In this document: positions 47,884-60,091 of the stretch, in pieces | Position numbering within the stretch: position 1 is the stretch's first letter | Layout: the number at the start of each line of letters is the position of its first letter | Source: Adiantum capillus-veneris | Taxonomy: Eukaryota; Streptophyta; Polypodiopsida; Polypodiales; Pteridaceae | Length of the DNA stretch: 64,000 bases | NCBI GenBank assembly: GCA_014529385.2 | Contig: CM043958.1 | Coordinates: 152,295,293 to 152,359,292 of the forward strand | Direction of reading: 5' to 3' | Notes under the pieces: generated by a model | Database searches by the model: none | Seen by the model: the letters and a program-made list of their open reading frames with translations, nothing else | Told to the model about the DNA's origin: nothing | Program-made: the position numbers and the translations under genes

Positions 47884-47885
<2 letters not shown>
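46363..47885. other. ARF 3' flank and intergenic DNA
   Basis: The 3' UTR should start here, but no clear AATAAA fixes its end. Frames at 47093-47305 and 47300-47596 show no domain. Confidence 0.4.

Positions 47886-47946
<61 letters not shown>
47886..47946. repeat. (GA)n microsatellite
   Basis: Pure GA dinucleotides, about 60 bp, just upstream of the PPR remnants. Confidence 0.97.
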
Positions 47947-47948
<2 letters not shown>

Positions 47949-48129
47949 CAATTGGCGCACACACGACTCCGCATGCATTCCTTGTCCACACACATCCATT
48001 TTCTCTTGCAAGATCGCCAAGCAAGCAGCAATAAAGGCTACACGAGCAAAAATAAAGAGTAATAGAATGAGTCTTCAACATTGCCAAGCAAGTAGCAATA
48101 AAGGCTACACAAGCAAAAATAAACAGTGA

Positions 48130-51100
48130 CAGAATGAGTCTTTCTTTTGTGAGCTCACTTAAAGATTGTGCTAAGGAGAAGGTTTTGTACAAGGCAATAG
48201 CATTCATGTTGATATTTGCAGTAGTGGGTTACTTGAAAAGAACATGTTGGGAAAAATGTTGGTCAGTATGTATGTCAAGCACCGCACAACAAATCTTTGA
48301 CGAGGTTACTGTGCGGGATGTCATCTTGTGGAACACATTGATTGCAAGATATGCCCAACCAAGACAAGGCTAGGAAGTTGTGGGCTGTTTTCACATGATG
48401 CTTAATGAGGGCTTGTCTCCAAATGCAATCACTTACGCGTGCATCTAAAAGGCATGCGCATTGTTGTATGCCAAATGTGGTACACTTCAAAAAGCAGAAA
48501 AAGTGCTTGAGGAGCTTTTTATCTGGAATGTTTTCTCTTGGAGTGCATTGATAGTTGGATGTGTGTAACAGGAGCAAGCCAAAAAGCTCAAGACTATTTT
48601 TAGTGGAAGTAAAGCAAGGGCCTCTCCCTAGATGCAATCACATATAACACACGCATCTTGACCTTCTGTACCAAGGCACTAGGATTCATGCTGATATTCG
48701 TGATAGTGGGTAACTTGAAAAGAATGCATACTTGGAAAAATGTTGGCCACTATGCATGTCAAGTGTTGTCAGTGTGCAACATATCTTCGACGAGCTTAAT
48801 GGTCTTGTGGAATACCTTGATTGCAGGATATGGTCAGCAGAGATGCAATCACCTATGCATGCATCTTGAAGGCATGTGGCTCTATCCAAGATGTTGATAT
48901 GGGCCTAAATATTTGCTCAGATATTGTCAGCCAAGGGTTGATGCAAAAATTGTCGTTCTTGGCAATGCCTTGCTCCACACATCCATTTTCTCTTGCAACA
49001 CCTGCAAGCAAGTAGCAATAAAGGCTAGACAAGTAAAAATGGAGAGCAAGAGAATGAGTCTTCCTTTTGTGAGTTTACAGTGCGGGATGTCATCTTGTGG
49101 AACACTGATTGCAGGATATGCCCAGATAGGGCTAGGAAGTTGTGGGTTGTTTTTAGCTGGTGCATAGCGAGGGCCTATCTCCAGACGCAATCACCTATGC
49201 GTGCATCTTAAAGGCATGCGCATTGTGGCTCTACACAAGATGCTGATATAGACACAAAAATTCACGATGATATTGTTAATCTAAGGTTGCTAAAAAGAGA
49301 TGTCGTGCCAATCTGTTTTCAGCAGATGCAAAGTGAGGGCCTCTCTCCAGATGCAATCACCTACGTATGATGATTCATGTGTCTCTACGCAAGATGCTGA
49401 TGCGAAGGGAGGGCCTCCGCCCATATGCATCTTGAAGGTATGTGAATCTACGCAAGATGTTGATATGGGCTTAAAAATTTATTCTGATATTATTACTGAG
49501 GGGTTGTTGCAAAAGATTGTTGTGCTTGGCAATGCCTTGGTCGATATGTATGCCAAATGTGGTGCGCTATGTAACGCACAAAAAGTTCTTGAGGACCTTC
49601 TGTCCAGAATGTCGTCTCTTGGAGTGCATTGGTTGCGGGATATGCACAACAGAAGCAGGGCCAGAGTGCTCCAGGCTGATTTCAGTGGCGGATGCAAAGC
49701 GAGGACTTCTCTCCGGGTGCAATCATATATGCCTGCATCTTGAAGGCATGTGGCTCTATGCAAGATACTGGTATAGGCATAAAAATTCTTGCTAATATTG
49801 TTAGTCAGGGGCTGTTGAAAAAGGGTATCGTGCTTGACAATGCCTTGGTTGACATGTTTGCTAAATGTGGTGCCCTTAAGAGAGCACAAAAAGTGTTGGA
49901 GGAGCTTTCTGTCCAGGGTGTGGACTCTTCGAATGCACTGATTGAAGGATTTACCACACAGGGGTAGGGCCAAAAAGCTCTAGTCAGTTTTCAGCAGATG
50001 TGAACCAGATGCAATCACTTTTAAAAGCATGTGACTCTACGCAAGATGCTGATATAGACACAAAAATTCACGATGATATTGTTAATCTAAGGTTGCTGAA
50101 AAGAGATGTCATGCCAATCTGTTTTCAGCAGATGCGAAGCGAGGGCCTCTCTCCAGATGCAATCACCTACGTATGATGATTCATGTGTCTCTACGCAAGA
50201 TGTTGATGCGAAGCGAGGGCCTCCGTCCATATGCATCTTGAAGGCATGTGACTCTACGCAAGATGTGATATGGGCTTAAAAATTTACTCTGATGTTATTA
50301 TTGAGGAGTTGTTGCAAAAGATTGTTGTGCTTGGCTATGCCTTGGTTGATATGTATGCCAAATGTGGTGCGCTATGTAAAGCACAGAAAGTTCTTGAGGA
50401 CCTTTTGTCCAGAATGTCCTCTCTTGGAGTGCATTGGTTGCGGGATATGCACAACAGAAGCAGGGCCAGAGAGCTCCAGGCTGATTTCCTTGGCGGATGC
50501 AAAGTGAGGACTTCTCTCCAGGTGAAATCATATATGCATGCATCTTGAAGGCATGTGGCTCTATGCATACTGAGATAGGCATAAAAATTCTTGCTAATAT
50601 TGTTGGTCAAAGGTTGTTGAAAAAGGGTATCGTGCTTGACAATGCCTTGGTTGACATGTTTGCTGAATGTGGTGCCCTTAAGAGAGCACAAAAAGTGCTC
50701 GAGGAGCTTTCTGTCCGGAGTGTGGACTCTTCAAATGCACTGATTGAAGGATTTGCGACAAAGGGGTATGGCCAAAGAGTTCTAGTCAATTTTCAGTAGA
50801 TGCAAACCAGATGCAATCACCTCTTGAAAGCATGTGGCTCTACACAAGATGCTCATATAGACACAAAATTTCACGATGATATTGCTAGTTAAAGACTATT
50901 GAAAAAATATGTCATACTTCACACTGCCTTGGTCGATATGTATGCCAAGCACTGATTGCGAGATATGCACAACAACAGCAGGACCAGAAAGCTCTAGGCT
51001 GTTTTCAGCGGATGCAAAGTGGGGGCCTCTTTCCAGATGAAATCACCTATGCGTGCATCTTAAAGGCATGTGGCTCTATGCAGGGTGCCGATATCAAAAT

Positions 51101-53960
51101 TCACTTTGATATGGTTAGTAGTCTCCGGTTGTTGCAAAAAACTGTTGTGCTTCGCAATGCCTTGGTCAATATGTAGGCCAAATTTGGTGTACTTTAGGGA
51201 GCACAGAAAGTGCTTGAGGGCATTCTTGATCTGGAATGTCTTGTTTTGGAGTGCATTGATTATGGGATATGTGCAACATGAGCAGGACCAAAAATCTCTA
51301 CGCTATTTTTAGCGGATGCAAAGCGATGGCCTCTCTCCTGATGCAATCACATACGCGCGTGCATCTTGAAGGCATGTTGCTCTACGCAAGATGGTGATAT
51401 GTGCATAAAAACTCACATTGATATTGTTAGTGAAGGAATGTTGAAAAAGATGTCGTGCTTGGGAATGCCTCGGTTGACGTTGTTGCATCTTCCCACCAGT
51501 ATGTGTTGCTAGATGTGGTGCACTTTAAAAATTCACTTATGATATTATTAGTTCGAGGGTTGTTGCAAAAACTGTCGTGCTTGGAAATGCCTTGATCGAT
51601 ATGTATGCCAAATGTGGCGCACTTCAGAAAGCACAGAAAGTGCTTGAGGAGCTTCCTGTCCGGAACGTTGTCTCTTGGAGTGTATCGATTGCGGGATATG
51701 CACATGAGGAGCATGGCATAATTCTTTAGGTTGTTCTCAGCAGATGCAAATCTAGGGCCTCTCTCCTAATGCAATCATGTACGCGTGTATCTTGAAAGCA
51801 TGTAGCTCTATGCAAGATGTTGGCATGGGCATAAAAATTCACGTTGATATTGTTAGTCAGGGGTTGTTGAAAAAGATGTTGTGCTTGGTAATGCCTTGAT
51901 TGACATGTTTGCTAAATGGTGCAATTTAGAGAGCACTAGAACTTCTCGCAAAGCTTCCCGCCCGGCGCTAGAATGCAATGATTGTAGGATTGAGTTTACG
52001 ATGATCTTGTTAGTCAGAGCACACCGCAGCCGGGGAGAGAGAGTATATCAACAATGGTTGAACTAGCTTCCTCTCCAGAATCTTGTCTCTTCGAGTGTAT
52101 TGATTGTGGGATATGCCCAACAAGGGTAGGGCCAGGAACCTCTGGACTGTTTTCAACATATGCGAAGAGAGGGCCTCAAGCTCCAGATGCAATCACCTAC
52201 ACATGAGGGTTGAAGGCATCTCGCATCATGCTCCTGTCAATGCCCAACAAGTCTTTGACGATCTTACTATGCGGGATGTCGTCTTGTGGAATGCTGTGAT
52301 CTCCTAGCACTGGGCTGTTTTCAGCAGATGCAAAGAGAGGGCAGCTCTCCTAAATGCAATCACCTACGCTTGTATCTTCAAGGCATGTGGCATTATGCAG
52401 ATGCTGATATGGGCAAAAGAATTCACGATGATATTGTTAGCCAGAGGTTGTCGGAAAAAAACGAGGTACTTGGCACTGTCTTGGCATGTATACCAAATGT
52501 GGTGCACTTCAGAAAGCACAAAAAGTGCTTGAGGAGCTTACTGTTCGGAGTGGCATCTCTTGGAATGCACTGAATGCAGGATATGCATAAGAGGACCTGT
52601 GGACTGTTTTCAACAGATGTGAAGCGAGAACTATCTCCAGATGCAATCGCCTACGTGTATATCTTAAAGGCATATAGCTCTACGCAAGATGCTGATATGG
52701 ACACAAAAATTCATGATGATATTGTTACTCAGATGCTATTGAAAAGAGATGCCATGCTGACACTCCCTTGGTCAATGTGTATGCCAAATGTGGTGCACTT
52801 GAGAAAGCACAATTAGTGCTCGAGGAGCTTTTTGTTCGGAACAACATCTCTTGGAATGCACTGATTGCAGGATACGCACAACAGGAGTAGGGCTAGAAAG
52901 CTCTAGGATGTTTTTAGCAGATGCATAGTGAGAGCCTTTGTCCAGATGCAATCACCTACGTATGCATCTTGAAGGCATGTGGCTCTACGTAAGATGCTGA
53001 TATGGGCACAAAAATTTACAATTTCTTTGTTTGTCTGAGGCTTTTGAAAATAGAGGTCGTGGTTGGCACTTCCTTGGTCGATATGTATGTCAAATGTGGT
53101 ACGCTTCAGAAAGCATAAAGTGCTTGAGGAGCTTCTTGTCCAGAATGTCGTCTCTTGAAACGCACTGATTACGGGATATGCGCAACAGGAGCAGGGACAA
53201 AAAGCTCCAGGCTGTTTTCAGCGGATGCAAAGCGAGTGTATCTCTCACCATTTAGTCAACTAATGCAAGGGAGCCCTGGAATGGCTTGCTTGGTCAACTT
53301 TCTTTTGATATACTTCGAGGCATTCTTGTTCAAGCTGTAGCAAAATCTTGTCTCTCTCTCCATGGCTTTCTCCAACTTCATCCCATATGTACTCTCAACG
53401 AGGTATCAAAAACCTTAAATATGTTGACATGCTAGCAAGTAGTAAGCAGAAGGGAGGAGGGCCTTGCTGGAGTCGTAACATCATACTTGTTGCATACTCA
53501 TGCCTGTAAGATGACCCCGCTACACTGGCATTGGGCTAAAACAACATTCAACTTGTGGAAGCAAAAGAGCAAACCTACAGCTCATGTAGTAGAGAGCCAC
53601 ACTTACACTTCAGAGAGCACCAGAACTTTTTGAAAAGCTTCCTATCCAAAGTGTGGACTCTTGGAACGCACTGATTGTAGGATTTACCCCACAGGGGGCA
53701 GGCCAGAAGGCTCTAGTCTGTTTTAGACATATTTGAAGTGATAGCTCTAGTCTGTTTTCAGCAGATTCGAATTGATGGCCTCCCTCATGATTGCAAGATT
53801 TGCTCCAAAAGGGCAGCGCCAGAAAGCTCTAGGCTGTTTTCAACAGATACAAAGCGAGGATTCTTGGAGAAAGATGTCATGCTTGGCCGTATTTTGATTA
53901 ATATGTATGTCAAATGGGGTGCCCCAAAGACTACGAATTTGTGTATGTGTGCATGTGACC
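48130..53960 (+). pseudogene. decayed PLS-type pentatricopeptide repeat gene or array
   Basis: About sixteen diverged repeats on + share the order DAITYACILKACGS, then MGxKIHxDIVSQGLLxK, then VVLGNALVDMYAKCGALxKA, then QKVLEELxVRNVxSW and LIAGYAQQGxGxKAL, then CFQQMQxEGLSP. This is the P-L-S triplet of plant organelle RNA-binding PPR proteins, roughly 300 bp per triplet. Every copy has stops or frameshifts, and no start, targeting peptide or E/DYW domain is visible. It is therefore a pseudogene built by tandem duplication, related to the large PPR families of ferns and lycophytes. The best-kept stretches are at 49517-49967, 50290-50799 and 52286-52830. Confidence 0.88.
49226..50838 (+). repeat. 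806-bp tandem duplication in the PPR pseudogene
   Basis: 49226-50032 and 50033-50838 align end to end (for example ATCTGTTTTCAGCAGATGC at 49311 and 50117), with scattered substitutions and small indels. The same premature stop after ACCTACGTATGATG is present in both copies, so the decay preceded the duplication. Confidence 0.88.
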
Positions 53961-55292
<1,332 letters not shown>

Positions 55293-55625
55293 TCACCCTC
55301 CTTGCAGCGGCTTGGCGTTGTTTCCGGACCTCGATCTTGCCTGCGTGCATATATTAGGGCTCGCCATTGTCAACGGGAGTGCCCATTCTTCTGTTATAGC
55401 TTAGTGTCCACGACTGGATTTGGTTGGGGTTGAGGGAGTGGAGTGTACAATAGAGTTTAAAGGAATCTTTTGAGTCAAGAACACCTTTTATTTTTTTTGA
55501 AGCCATTAGGAATACCTTTAAAGTGGATGTCACGATTTTTGAAAAAGAAAAGAAGAGGAGAATCTAAGACAGATTCTCCTCCTGCAATATCTTTTCCCTC
55601 TCGGGGTTGGCCACGTGCAGGTCAT

Positions 55626-55743
<118 letters not shown>

Positions 55744-56180
55744 TTCCGGGCGAGGTGAGTGTGTGAAGGAAGATCTCGAGTTGGGCAGATGCGAGGCCCC
55801 ACAGGCCTTGACAAGTTGCATGACAGTGTGTCCGTTGCAGTGGATCTAGCAGTGCATCAAGCAAGGGGAGGGCTGCTGAGGGAGGGGAGGGACCGTCAAA
55901 GATAGGCGAGGTGCAGGGGCAAGGCATGCCTACAGGTAGGCAGAAAAGGGGGTGGGGGGATTCGAAAGGAATCTCGTGAAGTATTGAATTTTTTAAATGT
56001 AGAGCCAGTAGAGTAGATAGTATGATGGCTAGTATGCTAATGAAATGTGTTGATAAGATAAATGCTCCCCCCCCCCCCACCACCACCACCAAACAACACC
56101 ACCCACGAACCAAAAAAGAAAAAGAAAAACCCAAAGGCTAAACTCCTATCCCTTCGTCTCACATAATCTCCCATCTCTTT

Positions 56181-56292
<112 letters not shown>

Positions 56293-56796
56293 ACATCTCT
56301 CTCTTCTCATTCCCCTCTCCTCCCTGCCCCTTAAATTGAACTCATATACAATCCCCCTTCTTACCATTTGGGGCCTATCCATAGCCTGGTCACTTATTTG
56401 GTCTTTCGAATTATCCACCTTCTTTTCACTAATGTGGTTCGACTTCCATGGTGGTTCTTGTTGGGGCTCCTAATGGCCCAAATTTTTAAAAATCATATAC
56501 TTTGCAAGACCCCCCCGGCGCCTCCTTCCCCTTTTCTCTCTTTTGTCACCTTATAAGGTTCACTTTGCAAGGCCTTTTCCTCGTTACCCTCTTACCTATG
56601 TAGCACTCAACGTGTTGCATGAGAGTCGTTCACCCTACTGCCTCATTCTATGTTGCCAATCAACAATCCTAGAGCTCCCTTGCTATGGACACCAATAGTA
56701 GCACACTCGCTTTCATTGTTCAACACCTGCTCCTCGATGGCAATGACTGAAGATCATGGATGTGACTCAATACTTGCTCTCAGCCATATGGCTTTG

Positions 56797-57030
56797 CCTC
56801 AACACTAAGTAACACATAGAGCATTAAAAGGGGGGAAGGGAGATCGACAGCCCGGAAGTGAACACGGGAAGCCCGAGGCGGATTAAACCTGGACGTGCGA
56901 GAATCGAGGCAAAATGGGGGCAAGCCAACGCAGAAAAATGGGCCAGACGTCGACCTGATTTGAACCCAGGGCCTCGTTGCCCAGATTGAGATGCATGGGC
57001 TAACCATCTCACCTGCGCGTACATGCTGTT
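56797..57030 (-). mobile_element. tRNA-derived SINE
   Basis: The minus strand has a polymerase III A box (TGGTTAGCCCATG, 56994-57006) and, 27 bases downstream, a B box (GGTTCAAATC, 56957-56966), the spacing of a tRNA head. The body continues through a C-rich tract and TTTTAATGCT to ATGTGTTACTTAGTGTTGAGG. The short length, tRNA-like head and lack of coding fit a SINE. The head does not fold as a normal tRNA in my reading, so it is not a tRNA gene. The ends are approximate. Confidence 0.65.
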
Positions 57031-57059
57031 ACCATGGGACGTTTTTATTAGGTTTTATT

Positions 57060-57138
57060 ATTAAAACATAGGCGATGCCCCGGTTTAGTCTGTGGCCAGG
57101 TTTAATTTGTGGCCGAGTTCAGTTTTTAAGTGTATATC

Positions 57139-57189
<51 letters not shown>

Positions 57190-57218
57190 TTAATGCTATG
57201 TGTTACTTAGTCCTGAGG
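57060..57218 (+). mobile_element. partial second SINE copy, inverted, with poly-C expansion
   Basis: The plus strand shares CCAGGTTTAAT, a C-run and TAATGCTATGTGTTACTTAG with the SINE body and tail at 56797-57030, but lacks the tRNA head. The C-run (57142-57189, about 48 bases) corresponds to the short C-tract of the first copy. Confidence 0.5.
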
Positions 57219-58945
57219 ATCTCTTTGCTCGCCTTTCAAGGAGTAGGTCCTATTGTAGATGTTGCCTTAATAATGAAGAGTAGGGATCGCGAAGAGTAGG
57301 CTATGGCAGCATGAGCATTTTGGTGAGCTTATACAACAACAATTGTTGTAGATTGTAAGTTACCAGATTGCCACACATTGCTATTCCTAGAAAAGCAAGA
57401 TGATCTCTAACTTTAGTTGTGTGCAGTAGTCCCTTCGTAAAAAAGAACCTCTCTCAATATTCCTAGAGTCTTCAATATTTTTATGGCTTCTTATGGGTCT
57501 TCTTTGAAAGTGGTGCGTTTGCATGACAACACTCTCTAAAGAATACCAATTTTTTTTAATTTTGATCAATTTTTGAGGGGGTAAAAAAAGACAAATAACC
57601 CCCTCTTGTGTGGGGGTATCCTAGGTTGTGTGAACTTTGCTCTCTTGTGCATTGCTCAGTCATCTTTACTGATTGTGGTCATTCCTATCAAAAGTAATAC
57701 ATAAAATTTCATAAAAGGTGTTAAGGTTGTGCTGCACTGGTTTATAGTAGTAGCCACCCTGCCAATGTTCCGGAAAAGTGTGTCTCAGCTTAGCCTTGAG
57801 CCGGTTAGAAATTCAAGAGAGAGGAGAGTGACAAGGGAAAATGCTGGTTGGATTTTGTATGTAAATAGTGTAAATATAACTAACTAGTATGCCTTGATTG
57901 CCAAGCTTTGGACGAGAAGGCATAAAGTTCGAGAGTGCCGGAACGAGTTATGATATGTATAGTGCACAAGTTATTGAGAAGCAATAACAAGGAATACTAT
58001 GAATTTGTGCTGAAGGCAAGGTGCAACATTTGTACATGTATAAGTTTTTTGTTAAATATAGAAGTTGTTGGTAGATGGTTTGTTTCTTATTAGTTGATTA
58101 TTTTGTGTAGAAGTATTAGACATGGGATTGCTCGAATGGATTGTCTATTTCTCTTGATGTTGTTGCAAGACATTTAGGTAATGTGGACGGACTAGTATCT
58201 TGATTAGTGATTGATCTGCAGTACATGTAGCGATTGAATCCTAAAATTTGAAAGCTAAATGATGTTCTTGTAGAGAAAATTAACAACATAAGGTAAAAAT
58301 AATACAACTTTGAGGAAAAAATTGCACAACATAAGCTAAACAAAACATAAAAAGTCTCACAGATAATAGAGAAACATAACATAAAAATTATCACAGATAT
58401 TAGAGGAAAAGACTCTTGAGAAGTAATTCAATACAAAAGAGAGAACTGAATGAGAGTTGCTACCCTAGAACAAAGATTAAATTTCATTGAACGCTATATT
58501 TTTCTATGGTGTTTTAAATAATAGTATTTATTGCAGTTTGGAGGATGTCCCTTCAAATTATTGTATCCTTTGGTGGACGTTGCATCTTGAGTAATTATCT
58601 CTTGTGCTTCTAGTGCAATAGAAGTGCTCCTATCGTGTGTAATGTGCAGTACATGAAACTTGAAGTTTTGACAAAATGGTGGAAAGGACGACACATATAT
58701 TTCATCTGTTTTGGTGGATTTGTCATGTGTGCTCTTTTCCTAGCTTCAAAATCGAATGTCATGCCTATATAAACACGATTATTGATTTTGCACCTAATAG
58801 AGTAAACTATGTAGTTCTCTTCGTCTATCGTTGTCTTTTGGGTGTTGGAGCAGCGTCGGAACGTGTTGCTTTCTCTTGTGAAGTTATATTGTTGGGGGTC
58901 TCCTTGTTGGTATTGGTGTCGATCTCTTGCACTGAAGTGATGTGT
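57219..58945. other. no gene seen; possible Helitron 3' flank
   Basis: AT-rich sequence, chance frames only. The 3' end of the minus-strand Helitron (hairpin plus CTRR) should lie here or further left; I could not identify it with confidence. Confidence 0.35.
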
Positions 58946-58949
58946 TCAA

Positions 58950-59821
58950 TTAGTATGTAATCAGATAATTATATTCTACAAGGGGTGTATACAGATGGTT
59001 ACCATATAGCGGTTCAAACTTTCGAAATGGATCAGTTGTCTCACCAAACCGGGCATCAAAAAGGTCTCTATTAAAATGCCATGTGAATTTCTCATCAGTT
59101 AAGATTGCTCTCTCGGTCCCTTTGAATTCGTTCCCAAACTCTTTGACCATGTTGGAAAGTGCCTGGCTTACTATATTCTTGTCGAGAACGACCAATTTTT
59201 CAAGGGCAATTTTGTAACCGTAGTGAAGCATCTCGATTGCGTAGGTGGTGATTCCAGCAGTCTTTGTGTTCAGTATTTCTTGGGCTTGTGTGTCTAGCAG
59301 TAGTTTGGTTGACTCATCAAAGTAAATGCCCAACGATAGCAGTATCTCTTTTTGTAACCCTGTAGAAAAAAAAGATAGATGTTGTAGAAGCAACCAAAAT
59401 TTTTAATGGTTAGTGTTTGTAGTACAAGAATATGAGGAGCTCGAAGTACCTGTTGCCAACTTTAGCTCGTTATTTCTATATTCTTTGTTTCGATTACTAC
59501 ATTTATTGATGTATGAGTGGAGGAGCTGAGTCGTGCGGAACCCTTCAATGAATGAAGCTGGGGCCTCGCCAACCATATTTGCTAGTCGCATTTGATTTGA
59601 AGATGGGTATACAGAAGAATCGTTTTTTGGTTTTGAGGTAGCTGCGATGTTGATCAATTTATCAAATATCTGAATGATAAAGAAAGAGAAATATGATATT
59701 TGAGTTTTCTACATAGTAAATGGCATAAAATGTAGCTACAAAATAGATTAATACAAGGAATGGTTACCTGGTCGGTGTCCATGAGGAGATGCTGGAGGTT
59801 GTTACTTGCTGAGAAGGAAAT
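58950..59821 (-). CDS. spliced reading frame of unknown function next to the Helitron helicase
   Basis: Three minus-strand exons join in frame through GT-AG introns: 59768-59821 (ends HLLMDTDQ), 59450-59669 (begins IFDKLINIAATSKP, ends ELKLAT), 58950-59359 (begins GLQKEILLSLGIYFDEST, ends VEYNYLITY, stop). Introns are 98 and 90 bp; phases are 0 and 1. The joined product is about 227 residues, 5' end unknown. It looks helical and charged (ALEKLVVLDKNIVSQALSNM; KGTERAILTDEKFTWHFNRD), with no membrane segment or motif that I recognise. It directly follows the helicase end on the same strand, so it is either the C-terminal part of the RepHel gene or a captured host gene. I could not connect the frames across 59822-59880. 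Confidence 0.5.
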
Positions 59822-59879
59822 CTGTAGTCAAGAAAACTGACATCAAAGAATTGATTGTGTATTCCATACACCTTACGAG

Positions 59880-60091
59880 ATGAAAGACCAAACGAAAGAG
59901 TTAGAGTACTTGTTTGTGAAAATAAGCGAGGAAATGTCTAACCATTGGGGGAGTGTTTTATTGGCCGACCAGAACATCCTTAGGGTTGGAATGTTCAATA
60001 TTTTGAGGTGGCATCTTTCTGTCACACGAGAGAACATGACGTATGCCAATCCTGGGGCGAGAGCTTGTTTTATAATGAGGATGGCTTTCTT
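59880..60091 (-). pseudogene. Helitron helicase C-terminal end, behind a stop
   Basis: In the same frame as the large frame upstream, one stop codon later, the minus strand reads KKAILIIKQALAPGLAYVMF then SRVTERWHLKILNI, the last PIF1 blocks (the GLAYVMFSRVT motif). The stop between them is therefore a nonsense mutation or local indel, not the natural end. Confidence 0.8.

Noticed and set aside
56940-57020. A functional tRNA gene
   Set aside because: The A and B boxes are present, but the arms do not pair as a cloverleaf and there is no terminator; a SINE head explains it better.
57075-57299. Polyproline frame over poly-C
   Set aside because: Homopolymer artefact inside the SINE-related C-run.
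58676-58960. 94-codon plus-strand frame next to the unknown spliced gene
   Set aside because: No domain, weak context, and it ends where the minus-strand exon ends; most likely chance.
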